The notes under the pieces were generated by a model. It saw nothing but the letters and a program-made list of their open reading frames with translations. It did no database searches and was not told where the DNA came from. Positions 12,201-21,059 of a DNA stretch of 64,000 nucleotides are shown here, in pieces. Origin of the DNA: Reticulitermes speratus. Taxonomy: Eukaryota > Arthropoda > Insecta > Blattodea > Rhinotermitidae. The stretch is taken from assembly GCA_021186555.1 (NCBI GenBank), contig JAJKFL010000010.1, forward strand, positions 2,571,487 to 2,635,486. The letters are read 5' to 3'. Both the position numbers and the translations under genes were made by a program. Position 1 is the first letter of the stretch; every line of letters begins with the position of its first letter.

Positions 12201-15200
12201 ACATTTAATTTACTGTACTAAATTTACAGTAACAATAAAATGTAACTGATATATAATGAGACCTGTAATGGTGCGTGTACATCAGCTTCCTTCTTTTCTA
12301 AACTGAATCTCATATATGTTATTAATCATTCTTATAATAGTTTGTACATGATGCAAGGATGATCAGTATTTTGAGTTCAAAAGTTTCATTCTTTACAATT
12401 ATAGGTATTTCTGAAGATGGAAATCATGTAGCCTTTGGAGTTGCTCACATTTGAAAATTGTTCTTAAATAAGATTTTAAGGTGTCTGTCAAATTTTTGTC
12501 CTAAAATGTGTGTCTTAACATGTTAGTATAAATATGTGAATCCCTATGTAAATATTAAAAATTTTGAAGTTCACAGGTGAGTGTGCTTAGTAAGAAATAT
12601 ATTGTCACATCTGTTCTTGTCATTGTCTTTTAAAGAGTAAAGTAACTGCTTTTTCATTTCAGATATAAATCATGTGCTTAGTCATTTCAGCTGGAACAAC
12701 TACCTCCCATATTCATTCACTGTTAGAAAGGAATGTGAAAAGTTAGTCCCTCTATTCTAGGGACCTACCAGTGCCTACATGAAGGTCAAAAGATCTCAGT
12801 CATGGTCTATCCTGACTTGATAACTGAACTTCATTATAATATGAATTTTGGTTTCCTCAACTTAATTATCTTCAAAGTTAGTTTAAAGTTGAGTATTCAG
12901 GTCTTCTGGGATGACATACAATGTCATGGAATTAGTTTTTTGTGATGTTTAAAAGGAATATAATGGCTTTATTTTCATGGTTTGAGGGGTCCACTAGCCC
13001 AGCAACAGAGCATAATATCCCTGAATCCTCAACACTGCTAGATGCTTCTAAGTAATGAGATTTCTTGTGCGACAGTGAAAATATTTTTGAGATCAGTAAT
13101 GTGGTGCAGGTTGCCTGAAGGAGGCGTGGGTGAACCACAAACCAGTGGACTTTATGAATGCAGCACGGCAGCAGAAGGTGACCCCAGGCTGTTCGCTCTT
13201 GCAAGATGAAGAAGAGGAGGAGGAGGAGGAGGAGAAGATGGAAGAAGATGAGGGAGGGCTAACAGCAGTCGTGGCAGCAGCACATGCAGTGGAACAAGAC
13301 AACTGTGCAAACAATCAGTGTCGACGAGGCAGCAAATGCGTGGCTCACTCCAAGCCAGGGGATTACTCATGTCGCTGTCGACCTGGTTGGGGGGGACGCT
13401 TCTGTGAACAAGGTAAAAAATTTGTTAGTTTATTGGTGTATGCTTCAAAGTTTCACCAAAGTAATGAAATTTAAGGTTCTCACATTGGTGTTACTGAGGA
13501 TTTAGGTCTTCCAGCATGTGATGCTTTGTCATTGTACAAGTGTTTCGAACATTGTGGTGCCCTTATCTTTAAGGGTCAAGCTTGGACCACTTGATCCTGA
13601 AGATGAAGGTACTACAGTCCATTAATAAGTAGCAATCAGTCAACCAGTGAAATAAGTGGAAATAAAGGCTGAAGTATCACATTTTCTCTTTCTCACACAT
13701 CGTGTACTGGAATGCTGATTTTATGCATTGGCTGAAGGCTGTGGTTGAATGTGCTTGTGCAGTCATTGAGTGAAACTTGGTATTTGCTATGAGTGGATTA
13801 CAGTTTGCACAAGAAGGAATTCCAGGTGTTATGAATGTAGACTGGCTGAATATGAGTTTTGAGGTTCTCACAGTGGTGTCACTGAAGACGTACGTGCTCT
13901 GGAATGTGACAGTGTGTCATTAGGTGTGTCATTCTTGATGTTTTGAAGGATTATAGTAACTTCGTTTTCATGGCTCAAGTAGTCCAAGACTTGACCCTCG
14001 AGGATGAAGGCATAATGATCCTTCGAAGTGTGGCGAACTTCTCAGTGTCACATCCCAGAAGACTTTAGTTATGTATTTGCTGGGAACATGGGATTGCTGG
14101 TGCCACTTGTTTACATTTGTATAGAGCTGCTCATTAGTTCGGGTGAATTTATGACTGTCTACCAATCAGTACGACCTACACTATTCTGAATGCAGCAGCC
14201 AAGAGGCCATTACTAAGACATAGTTCGTATTTTGTACTTTGACGCCTGATTGTTGGAGAGTTGGATTCTATTACTGCATTTGATGTACACACAAATTAAT
14301 AATTTATTTTTTGTAGCAGTAGAAATATGCCTAATTGAGTTTGTGAAGAGCCTGTATGCATTCTGTATTGTTCTGTGTTGTTTGCTTTGTGCTGTTACTC
14401 TTTATGTTATGAATGACCATGCCCAGACCCTTGTATGATAATCCTCTTCATTGACTACTAAGGTGGGGATTTTTTTGTATTGGGAGTTATCTGTGTGTCT
14501 CCGTCATGTAACTTATTTACAGGATTTCCAGGATTTATCCAGGACTTAAATTGTAAAATTTTAGTGGTGCCTAAAGGGACTGTCTGTAGGATTGCTGTGA
14601 TAATTCTGACCAAGACTAATTTTGTGTGAACTTACTATTACCATCTCCAAGTTTAATCATCACAAGAAACCCTGAAAATGTTAACAAATTTTATGAGATT
14701 GAATGTTCTATTAGTTTAAAGAGTACAAATGGACAGTGCATAGTGCTGCCGAGTGGCCAGATGGTGCAGCTACAAGAAGAGCTTTCACCTTGGTAGTAGT
14801 GATGCACAGGGAATCAGACCATTAGGTGTTTATGACCAGTAACTGATACATTTCAGTTAAAAACACTTTGGGCTGAAGTACAATCGTGTTTTGTGCGTGA
14901 GAGTTATTATTCTTATTTTCTATTGTGTTCTATCTGGTTAGCACAGTGCATAAATTCTACTTAGGTTTATTTTATATTAGTCGCACCGTGCATTTTTACG
15001 ATTCAATATTTAAAAAGACCAACACAATGCACTTCACTATCACTTTAATATGTATTAATTAACCCCTTTTTTTATGTTTCATTTTACATAAAACCATCCT
15101 CAGGGGGTTCAAAACTATGTTATATCACATCCAAAGTTAATACAGGTTTTGTTATTGTGCAATGTCTTGCATGTTATTTACATTCACTATAAAATCAGAA

Positions 15201-15928
15201 TTTAAAACATAAGAAATATTGTATAAAATCCTTAAAATTCGTCTACTTTTGTGTTCAAATGATAAAATGTGGCAGTCTGGATCACTTTGTTATCCCGTAC
15301 CTCTGGTTGTTTTGATTCTTGGTTTTGTACACTGAAGTGGACATTTGGACATTTAGTAAGTATGTCGTGTAAAGTAATGTGTAATTATTATTATAACTAT
15401 TAATTAATACATATTAAAGTGATAGTGAAGTGCATTGTGTTGGTCTTTTTAAACATTGAATCTACTTAGGTTTGTTTTAAACCAAGCACCTAAGAAATGA
15501 GACCAATGGAAAGTGATAGATGCAGTGACAGAGACTTATATTTACAATGGGACCTGTATATTTTCTCCGAAAGGTTAGCCTGGAGGTAAGAGACCCTACC
15601 CACGCTGTCAAGGTAAAAGGTATTCTGGTCACTCAAGGACAGTAGACAAGAAAATGTTGCCTGGCATGAATGATGGTTGCGACATTTACTTCTTATTACA
15701 GGCCCAACTTGCCATAAGGAGCAGACAAGAGAGTACTATGCAGAGAATGGTTGCCGCTCACGTAAACCGGTGAAGCAAGCTCGATGTGAAGGCAGTTGTG
15801 GGTCAAGTTGCTGCCGCGCGCGTAAAACCAAACGCCGCAAGGTACGCCTCATCTGCAATGATGGTACACGGTACACCAAAGATGTCGACATAGTGCGCAA
15901 GTGCGCATGTACCAAGAAGTGCTACTGA
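969..15928 (+). CDS. slit: slit, 3' part of gene (13 exons, C-terminal 724 codons)
   Basis: Slit is a large secreted matrix glycoprotein. It binds Robo receptors through its LRR domains to repel axons and migrating cells. Thirteen exons join in phase: 969-1040, 1584-1655, 2064-2135, 4049-4120, 4856-5019, 6228-6444, 8522-8661, 9732-9901, 10105-10312, 10652-10886, 11559-11782, 13110-13412 and 15702-15928. They encode four LRR repeats and the C-cap of LRR domain 4, six EGF modules, a laminin G domain, a seventh EGF and a C-terminal cystine knot ending in CTKKCY. Total coding length is 2176 nt; after the first base, which completes a codon, 725 codons including TGA remain. This domain order is diagnostic of Slit. 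The N-terminal signal peptide, LRR domains 1-3 and the start of domain 4 lie upstream of the window. All introns are GT-AG except the one after 10886. Confidence 0.96.
1584..1655 (+). CDS. slit: slit exon: LRR repeat of domain 4
   Basis: A 72-nt LRR exon between gttccag and gtgagt. It reads [20 protein letters not shown] and onward, the canonical LxxNxI pattern. It closely resembles the LRR4 repeat of fly and human Slit, including the SNQ/SNNQ-type asparagine ladder. Confidence 0.95.
2064..2135 (+). CDS. slit: slit exon: LRR repeat of domain 4
   Basis: A 72-nt LRR exon between ctctacag and gtaagt. It reads [20 protein letters not shown] and onward. The SYNKLQC core is the hallmark of this repeat in Slit LRR domain 4. 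Confidence 0.95.
2385..3060. mobile_element. Outer fold-back element with hammerhead-like core, host to a nested insertion
   Basis: An inverted repeat pairs attaagctccagcatgtttcg and onward (2427-2470) with the segment at about 2678-2708 plus 3035-3050. The inner element 2709-3022 interrupts it. On the minus strand at 2443-2469 lies CTGATAA, a short hairpin and GAAAC, flanked by 5-bp arms GCTCC/GGAGC (2470-2474 and 2433-2437). On the plus strand CTGATGA occurs at 2680-2686 followed by a hairpin and GAAC. The family is not identified. Confidence 0.6.
2709..3022. mobile_element. Inner fold-back element, 12-bp target duplication, two hammerhead-like cores
   Basis: The 314-bp element is flanked by the direct repeat taatcagaacat (2697-2708 and 3023-3034). 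Its two halves are long inverted repeats (ttattccaacaaatgcacta at left, its complement at right). Each half carries the motif CTGAAGA, one pyrimidine, the hairpin GGCACT-GTA-AGTGCC, then GAAAC: plus strand 2941-2968, minus strand 2803-2830. On the plus copy, CCC (2938-2940) and GGG (2976-2978) after GTA could form stem I. Fold-back structure, a 12-bp duplication and a hammerhead-like core are all known traits of Penelope-like retroelements. No reverse transcriptase is present. Confidence 0.7.
3325..3545 (+). mobile_element. tRNA-derived SINE, family 1, diverged copy
   Basis: It matches the SINE at 40243 in the segments gcatggatgttcgtctctcg, ctgatcactccttcagagga and gaggcagcctaagcctgagt, and ends in an A-rich run (gaaaaaaagg). 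The tRNA-like head is badly decayed. Confidence 0.65.
3721..4017 (+). mobile_element. tRNA-derived SINE, family 2
   Basis: Same family as 577-850, with the head GAGCTGGGATAGCACGGTTG, the cacccagccttccattcagtgg body, and a tail of aggataggaatgactggaga and a T/A-rich run. It sits about 30 bp upstream of the slit exon at 4049. Confidence 0.75.
4049..4120 (+). CDS. slit: slit exon: last LRR repeat of domain 4
   Basis: A 72-nt LRR exon between gttgcag and gtaagt. It reads [20 protein letters not shown] and onward. The SLHGNDIS segment is nearly invariant in Slit proteins. A SINE ends just upstream at about 4017, about 30 bp before the acceptor, so the SINE T-run may contribute to the polypyrimidine context. 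Confidence 0.96.
4856..5019 (+). CDS. slit: slit exon: LRR C-terminal cap of domain 4
   Basis: The acceptor is ttgttag and the donor is gtaagt at 5020. The 164-nt exon encodes the cysteine-rich cap: [20 protein letters not shown], then [10 protein letters not shown] and [14 protein letters not shown]. The CDC...C...C pattern and the EPGIARC motif are typical of Slit LRRCT domains. The final G starts the glycine codon completed in the next exon. Confidence 0.95.
5661..5922 (-). mobile_element. tRNA-derived SINE, family 2, with 12-bp target duplication
   Basis: Reading the minus strand it starts GGGCCGGGACAGCGTAGTCG, with an A box-like TAGTCGGTATAGCGAC and a B box-like GGATCGAATCCC. The direct repeat gggtgcttaggt flanks it at 5649-5660 and 5923-5934. 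This is the best preserved copy of the family in the window. Confidence 0.88.
6228..6444 (+). CDS. slit: slit exon: EGF 1 and first half of EGF 2
   Basis: A 217-nt exon from gtttcag to gtaagt. It encodes a full EGF module ([27 protein letters not shown]) and the first half of a second ([15 protein letters not shown]). The exon breaks EGF 2 between its cysteines, and the missing cysteines appear at the start of the next exon in phase. Confidence 0.93.
6478..6795 (+). mobile_element. LINE 3' tail, decayed
   Basis: The frames are broken, but the conceptual reading contains the tail motifs found at 49075-49565 ([12 protein letters not shown]-like, then a WKDNIKK-like and an AQDRD-like segment). 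The noncoding tail tagctgaggaactagtaact, then tcaagaagga, is shared too. Homologous tails lie on the minus strand at 54112 and 55083. Confidence 0.65.
6799..6974. mobile_element. pogo/Tigger-like MITE
   Basis: The ends CAGTAAAACACC and GGGGTTTTACTG are flanked by TA on both sides (6797-6798 and 6975-6976). The 176-bp interior repeats cactaaatc-type words and has no coding capacity. The termini resemble those of pogo/Tigger elements. Confidence 0.75.
7238..7395. mobile_element. Inverted-repeat element, gtcttctgggatgt family
   Basis: The left arm starts ggttctcacagcagtgttgc and gtcttctgggatgtggcact. The right arm is cagtgttacatcccagaagg. Related copies or fragments lie near 13471, 13860, 16628, 40855, 47570, 51223, 51680 and 53604. 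No coding capacity is seen. Confidence 0.6.
7951..8301. mobile_element. hAT-type MITE with perfect 8-bp target duplication
   Basis: The 351-bp element has terminal repeats CAGGGGTGGCCAAAC and GTTTGGTCACCCCTG. It is flanked by gtctatat at 7943-7950 and 8302-8309. An 8-bp duplication with CAGRGGT ends is the hAT signature. The interior (gagccgc repeats near both ends, AT-rich centre) has no transposase frame. It lies in the slit intron before exon 8522. Confidence 0.92.
8522..8661 (+). CDS. slit: slit exon: end of EGF 2 and most of EGF 3
   Basis: A 140-nt exon from cccccag to gtaagt. It reads [20 protein letters not shown], then [20 protein letters not shown]. The NVDDC..N..C pattern is that of a calcium-binding EGF module. 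The upstream intron (6445-8521) carries several transposon insertions. Confidence 0.93.
8662..9731 (+). other. slit intron with a TTTC microsatellite
   Basis: Noncoding. A (TTTC)n tract lies at about 9195-9236 and produces low-complexity open frames on both strands. Nothing else was recognised. Confidence 0.7.
9195..9236. repeat. (TTTC)n microsatellite
   Basis: About ten TTTC units in a slit intron. Confidence 0.9.
9732..9901 (+). CDS. slit: slit exon: end of EGF 3, EGF 4 and start of EGF 5
   Basis: A 170-nt exon from ttgcag to gtcaga. It reads [20 protein letters not shown], then [20 protein letters not shown] and [11 protein letters not shown]. The donor GTCAGA is weak but preserves phase 0 into the next exon, which continues with NEATCVDG. 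Confidence 0.92.
10105..10312 (+). CDS. slit: slit exon: end of EGF 5 and EGF 6
   Basis: A 208-nt exon from attgcag to a GTGTGT donor. It encodes [20 protein letters not shown], a linker [20 protein letters not shown] typical of Slit, and [14 protein letters not shown] (TCA)n microsatellite starts about 12 bp inside the following intron. Confidence 0.93.
10325..10352. repeat. (TCA)n microsatellite
   Basis: About nine TCA units starting just 12 bp after a slit splice donor. Confidence 0.9.
10652..10886 (+). CDS. slit: slit exon: end of EGF 6 and first half of laminin G domain
   Basis: A 235-nt exon from tgtccag. It reads [20 protein letters not shown], then [20 protein letters not shown] and [18 protein letters not shown]. 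It ends with AG at 10886, and the serine codon is completed by the T that opens the next exon. The bases after the exon are GCATGT, a GC donor. The nearest GT (10891) would add four bases and create an immediate stop. Confidence 0.92.
10887..11558 (+). other. Putative GC-AG intron of slit
   Basis: The donor side reads TACAG|GCATGT and the acceptor TTTCACAG|TTTTGAG. Only this pair keeps the laminin G frame and the conserved ..STMYSFEMV.. junction. The intron holds a fragment of an inverted-repeat element (about 10955-11010) and a degenerate ITR-like segment near 11128-11400. Confidence 0.8.
11559..11782 (+). CDS. slit: slit exon: second half of laminin G domain
   Basis: A 224-nt exon from tttcacag to gtatgt. 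It reads [20 protein letters not shown], then [20 protein letters not shown] and [12 protein letters not shown]. It matches the fly Slit laminin G domain nearly residue for residue in places ([24 protein letters not shown]). Confidence 0.95.
11783..13109 (+). other. slit intron, nothing recognised
   Basis: AT-rich intron. A short fragment of the gtcttctgggatgt family (gtcttctgggatgacatac) is at about 12901. Otherwise I see no gene or clear repeat. Confidence 0.6.
13110..13412 (+). CDS. slit: slit exon: end of laminin G, acidic linker and EGF 7
   Basis: A 303-nt exon from ggtgcag to gtaaaa. It opens with [20 protein letters not shown] and ends the laminin G domain at TPGCSLL. A run of nine glutamates encoded by a GAR repeat (about 13208-13236) follows, then a linker and EGF 7 ([31 protein letters not shown]). 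An acidic linker here is also known in fly Slit, but its length here is probably polymorphic because a microsatellite encodes it. Confidence 0.94.
13860..14075. mobile_element. Inverted-repeat element, gtcttctgggatgt family
   Basis: It begins gaggttctcacagtggtgtc and ends cagtgtcacatcccagaaga. The middle carries gaccctcgaggatgaagg followed by a cctt hairpin arm and cgaagt, a decayed version of the CTGANGA-hairpin-GAAAC motif. A further partial copy lies at about 13471-13620. Confidence 0.6.
14969..15461. mobile_element. Fold-back element, same edge family, 12-bp target duplication
   Basis: It is flanked by ctacttaggttt (14957-14968 and 15462-15473). The inverted repeats are 15000-15062 and 15400-15462, about 63 bp each. 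The left edge ttatattagtcgcaccgtgc matches the edge of the element at 2709 (ttatatcatctgtaccgtgc). On the minus strand 15076-15103 there is CTGAGGA, a weak AT hairpin and GAAAC, with perfect 6-bp outer arms AACCCC/GGGGTT (15104-15109 and 15061-15066). It lies in the last slit intron. Confidence 0.7.
15702..15928 (+). CDS. slit: slit terminal exon: C-terminal cystine knot
   Basis: The acceptor is ttattacag; the exon runs 227 nt to TGA at 15926-15928. It encodes the CTCK domain: [20 protein letters not shown], then [10 protein letters not shown], a basic [11 protein letters not shown] segment and [13 protein letters not shown]. This knot is the dimerisation and matrix-binding tail of Slit. The spacer between EGF 7 and CTCK is very short compared with Drosophila. 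Confidence 0.96.
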
Positions 15929-18110
15929 CAGTCAGGCCCCTCCTATTATAATACGCCGCAACACGTTGCTCTCCCACCTGTACAACTCGATGGCAACGCC
16001 TCACAGCCACATGTGCCGAAGGCAGCCGTGGACTCTGATGGCTACAGCACCTGCTTCTTTAAGATTGGCATGTTTTATTTTGTAAATATTTCAATCTTGA
16101 GTGCACTATTTATTATAATTTCATGGTCTCTGTGTATCTGCTTGTTTCTCCTGTTTCCGTGAAATTGTGTTCCGTAAGAAGCTTCTTCTGTCTCAAAATA
16201 CCTCAGTTAGGCTTCAAATCAGCTTCCTTTATAAACTGCAGTACAACAAATGTATGTGAATTCAAGGATTCTGTGGAAAGTAAAATAATATTAAATTATT
16301 TAATTTTCAAACCTCAGCATCAATGGTTCAGTGCTTCATTTCCATTTATTTTCTCTACAACTCCCCATTTTCTGTGCCTATATTTATCTGACCATCTTTA
16401 ACCTTTTCAATGCTATGTTAGTTAAGTGCAGTGTTTACCCCAGTACACAACTGTTCATGCCTTCATGTTCGCTACACGAATAATTACTTATATATATATA
16501 TATATATAAATTCACTAAAACAGTTATCTGAATTAATTTCTTTAAGGGATCCTAAACGTAGTAGGAATTATTACTTATGTTTCTTGGACATGGTAAAAGC
16601 ATTTGGTCCAATAAAACATACAAATACTTGTGAGGTGTGAAGCTGAGGATGTGACGTTGTGTTATTGGGTGAGCTGTTCCTGACATTTTGAACGATTGCA
16701 ATGCCTCCACCTTCACAGTCAAGCAATCCCAGATGAACTCTTTCTGGCCTGCAGAACCTGAAGGTGAGAAATTAGTAATCACTTACCTGATGACAGAGCA
16801 TCATAACCCAGAAGACTTGAATTCTCATACAAATACTTGTGTTTTTAATATGCTGTTACCAGATTATGAACTAATGTCACCGAAAATATTACCAAAGGAA
16901 GACAGAAGTTTATGTTTTATTTTCTTGAAGTATCAGTTGTACACAATCTTCACAGCAAAAGGCTGTGTACTTGAAGTCGAATCTAATCAACTGCAGAAAG
17001 CAGCAATAATTTGGGCAGTTCCAAGTACACTCTGTGATATCGCAAAGGTCAAGCGTACTTTGTGCTGTTCCACGCAGTGTATGACACAGTCACGTGCTAC
17101 AACCTCAGTTCATGTGTCAAGGAATTATTTGGAATTATTTATCAGTATTGATCATTCACAGAAATTAATGGACGTGAACCTTTCTTTTAAGGACTGTCTT
17201 AACTAGAGTGTAAACTGTCGCCTATCCTCAAATGGACGGAAGGCTAGAACTTCAAGAAATGTTTTCAGAAAAATCTTACTGTTGTTGTTGGTACACTGAA
17301 GTTCAGAGTGTTTGTAAATGAACAGTAGAATGGTCAATGTGGAGCAGTTCTTTGCACCAATCACCTTCTCTTCATCAGAGGACAGTACTTAATACGAGCT
17401 CTAGTATTTAGCCACTTTAAATAATATGACCAGTGTTTCATTAATATGTATAAATCTAGTGAAGTATCATTAGTGTGTTTATTAACATAGTTACACCTTC
17501 ATAAGATTGTATTTACCCTTATGGTCTTGTCTTAGTTGTACAACTAAATACGTATTTAAGAACCAAAAATTTGTTTATCATGTTGTTCATATAATTCCAT
17601 TTGCAGTATGTGTTTGAGTCACTTTACAATGTTCAGTACCAATATACGCATATGTCAGTACATCTGTACCATTATGAGGTATGTGAGTGTAGTTACTACC
17701 ATACTTTTTCATTGCTATGTTGAATCATGTTTATGTTAAAATAATTTTTATCTTTAAACATAGGTGTAGCTTTAAACTGAACATGATTTAACGCCTCAAT
17801 GACAGGTAGTAACTACATTTGCATGCCTGATGACGGTATGGCTGTACTGAAATGCGTGGTGTTATGTGTGTATGTATTGATACACAATGCTGTAAAGCAA
17901 ACGAAACATACTGTGGAAACTGAGATACATTTTTGGTAGCACATCAACCTGTAATTTTTTTTTCTTGTTCCTAAGGAATCATGCTAATGATACTTAACTG
18001 TGTAAGACTTTTTTATAACCAAATAGTATTTTGTACATACGGCTACATTTCATAACACTACATCAGCAGTTAAAAGCTTAATAAAGCTACTGGTTGCTGC
18101 TTTGTGATAT
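15929..18110 (+). other. slit 3' UTR and downstream flank (extent uncertain)
   Basis: This noncoding sequence follows the slit stop. The first plain AATAAA seen is at 18080-18085, so a UTR of about 2.2 kb is possible. A (TA)n run (16489-16508), a fold-back element (about 17676-17870) and a degenerate inverted-repeat copy (about 16628-16815) lie inside it. Open frames here (for example 16688-17206) have no recognisable domain. Confidence 0.5.
17676..17870. mobile_element. Fold-back element with hammerhead-like motif in the slit 3' flank
   Basis: Imperfect inverted repeats pair about 17676-17740 with 17770-17830 (tgtagttactacc and ggtagtaactaca). Just after the right arm, 17827-17852 reads CTGATGA, C, GGTA-loop-TACT and GAAA. 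The pairing is short. No target duplication was identified. Confidence 0.5.
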
Positions 18111-18749
18111 AACAGAACAATATATATTGCAACATATATTGCAATCACTTTTTCATGTACTTAGCCCTTTATTGCTGTATTATTCGTACATGGTTGACAT
18201 GATTCTCCGAATACCATGAGGCCATCACCAGGCTTTACATTCATGTACAGAAATACAGTATTGGAGGAATCAGTGATTGCCCAGTTTTTTATTTCGTCAT
18301 GTGCATGTATAACCTTATGATGGACTTTTGGTAATCAGATGAAACATATTGTCCCTGTAAGATTGATACAGCGATAGAAGAGTTGTGTATATGGAACACT
18401 AGTTTAAATGCATAGCATTTCATGGAACAGGATGCCTGTAATGAAGGGAATGAAACACTTGTTTTGAATTTCTGGATTTTGTACTGATGAAAGTACATTT
18501 TCTCTAAGTTTTGTGCTGTACACACTGGTGACTAGATGTGATGCTCTGTCTGAATATCATCTGGGGATCACATCCATGAGCATTTTCAGCCCAAAAGAAC
18601 AGTATCACTTGCACTGACTTACAGTGTAGGATGATAGGAAGACAGAGCATGCACCTTACACATCTATAGAGCTTCTGCTCACAGCCTAACTACTAGATAG
18701 TTCTAAAATATAACAGAAGATGGCAACAGTGATCCAGGGAAACGTGTGA

Positions 18750-18784
<35 letters not shown>

Positions 18785-19974
18785 CCCATAAATAATGTGT
18801 CAACATAAGTATTGTAAAACATATTAGGTTCATAGTTGCATAATAATGTGTAAACTGGACAGAAGGAGCTCCGTAACACACTGGCACACTTTCCGTTTAT
18901 GATAATTAACGTAGTGCAGATCCATGACCATCGAGAATAGCATACATTTATTTTCTAACCCCACATGAATTTGCAACTCAGTTGCAATCTGGGTAAAGAG
19001 AGAGAGAGATGGGAGGGGCCTTGAGTTTAATAAAAACCTGTGAGAATAAGTGGATGGAGTGACTCATCACTCCTTCAGAAGATAGGAGGCAGACATTTGT
19101 ACATAAAATGGCAGGATTTCCTCAAAGAAAAAACCCGGGCCTACCTTAGCGCCTATAATTCGTAGTAGATGTCGTGTCTAAATGCTTACATTAAGTTGAC
19201 TCCTGCAATTTTTGTGCTACTGTATCCATATTTGGAAACAAAACTCATCGTGTTGTGCATATTGTGTTGTTTTTTTTTTCTTTCTTTGAATGGACACTAT
19301 TGTGTTTATGTAAACACCTACTTGTAAAATGTCATCCATCAGTATATATATATATACAATCATTTATTATATTGGCACACAAACATGTGGTGCCATTTTT
19401 TTAATGGTACTAGTTTCTGACGAGAAAACTTTGAATGTGACCATATTTATTAATTCCTATACATATATATAAATAAATGGAACCTTATATTTGAGTGTAA
19501 ATAACTGAGAATTATGTAGGCAGGTAAGATTTCTAAGGGTACCTTCCTTGATGTGTTCCCCTGAGAAGAGCTCTTAGCAAAACATGTAGATAGTTCAGTG
19601 ATTTATATTCATACACAAAGTAGAGACATTTCTTTTCAACAGGTTACCCAGACTGTGCTTTTTGATAATATCTGTGTAATAGTGTACGGAGCAGAGATTG
19701 TGATGATACTGCCACTGCCAAGGGCATCTCAGCCAAGAAAGGAATAAATTTTGTCTGTTCATTTATGGCGTGACTCCAAGTTGCTTTCATCCTTACAATA
19801 TTGCCCCCCCCCCCTTCTGAAGCTGGATGCCCCTGGTAATGATCCAATACATTTGTAATGTGTACAAAATAAATAAACTGTACTAAAAGTAGTGTGTTAT
19901 AATAAGCAATTGTTTCCATTATTTCATTAACCCATGTCTTCAAAATATCCTTGAATGTGAATAACATAGAAATG
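18111..19974. other. Intergenic sequence, low-complexity
   Basis: AT-rich DNA with a (TG)n tract (18751-18779), a (GA)n run near 18998-19010, a C10-type run near 19805 and a gagaagagctcttagcaaaac segment near 19562 that faintly resembles the fold-back motif. No gene was recognised. Confidence 0.5.
18751..18779. repeat. (TG)n microsatellite
   Basis: About fourteen TG units downstream of slit. Confidence 0.95.
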
Positions 19975-20470
19975 TTCAAGACTCTTTTCACCAGCAAACT
20001 GGACTTAAATTTAAGGAAGAAACTAGCAAAGTGCTACATTTGGAGCATAGCTTTGTGTGGTGCTGAAATGTGGACACTTCGGAAAGTAGATCAGAAGTAT
20101 CTGGAAAGTTTTGAAATGTGGTGCTGGAGAAGAATGGAGAAGATCAGCTGGACCAATCGTGTGTGAAATGAAGAAGTATTACACAGAGTCAAGGAGGAGA
20201 GGAATATCGTACATACAATAAAACACGTGATTGAAGGAAAGTTAGAAGGAAGGATAGAAATAACGGGAAGACGAGGAAGGAGATGTAAACAGCTACTGGA
20301 TGACCTTAAGGAAAAGAGAAGATAACAGAAATTGAAAGAGGAAGCACTAGATCGCACTGTGTGGATAACTCGCTTTGTAAGAGGCTACGGACATGTCGTA
20401 ACACAGACTACAGAATGAAGAGGCTACGGACCTGTCGTAAGACTGACTACAGAATGAATGAGAAGTGTTC
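19975..20470 (+). mobile_element. RTE-like LINE, 3' fragment
   Basis: The frame FTSKLDLNLRKKLAKCYIWS, then WTLRKVDQKYLESFEMWCWR is nearly identical to the copy at 50595-50770. After a stop the homology continues (gaaagttagaaggaaggata, then aggaagcactagatcgcact). The gaggctacggacctgtcgta tail is duplicated once. Confidence 0.8.
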
Positions 20471-20848
20471 ATTTCCATAAGGTTCTTAGATGAAACTGTG
20501 GAGTTTTCTGTACTGTAAATTATGCACTGAAGTGTTTCAGGTTTCTGTCCCTGGTCATGTAATTGAGACTGTAGGAGAAAATCAATCACTGTCAATCGAA
20601 AATTGTGGTAAGCATGACTAGCAGACCTAGAAGCTCAAGAAAACCATTTTTTGACAGAATGTGAATGGCAGTAGGAAATGACCTGGGTCTCAGTTTATTC
20701 AGAGTCTGATTTTGTGCTTTATAGTGAACTTTAAAATCACCAGACACTTTTTAGTAGTTTTTTCCTCTATGTTGGCTAAAATAGTAAAGGTCAAGTGTTT
20801 TAGGCGTGTTTGCAAAACAGTTGCAAAAGCGACTATTAGATTTGTCAT

Positions 20849-20875
20849 GTCTGTCTGTCTGTCTGTCTGTCTGTC
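20849..20875 (+). repeat. (TCTG)n microsatellite
   Basis: About seven TCTG units. It lies at the edge of an AT-rich segment with no gene. Confidence 0.9.
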
Positions 20876-21059
20876 TTGGCTTCCACTAGATGAATTTTGG
20901 TGATATTTATATTGGGGGTTTTATTAAAATCTGCTAAGCAAATTCAAGTTTGATTGAAATAAAAAATAACAGGGAAGTTTCAGGCTTCTGCCATGGTGTA
21001 GTTGAGGCCTTTGATCTTCTGGGATGTTACATGAGTAGTTGATTACCAACATCTTGGGA

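Larger units (their letters stand above)
13413..15701 (+). other. Last slit intron
   Basis: It contains inverted-repeat copies near 13471 and 13860 and the fold-back element 14969-15461. No coding sequence was recognised. Confidence 0.65.

Noticed and set aside
16688-17206. 172-residue frame downstream of slit
   Set aside because: It starts in an inverted-repeat copy, shows no domain or repeat-free codon bias I can see, and lies in the probable 3' UTR.
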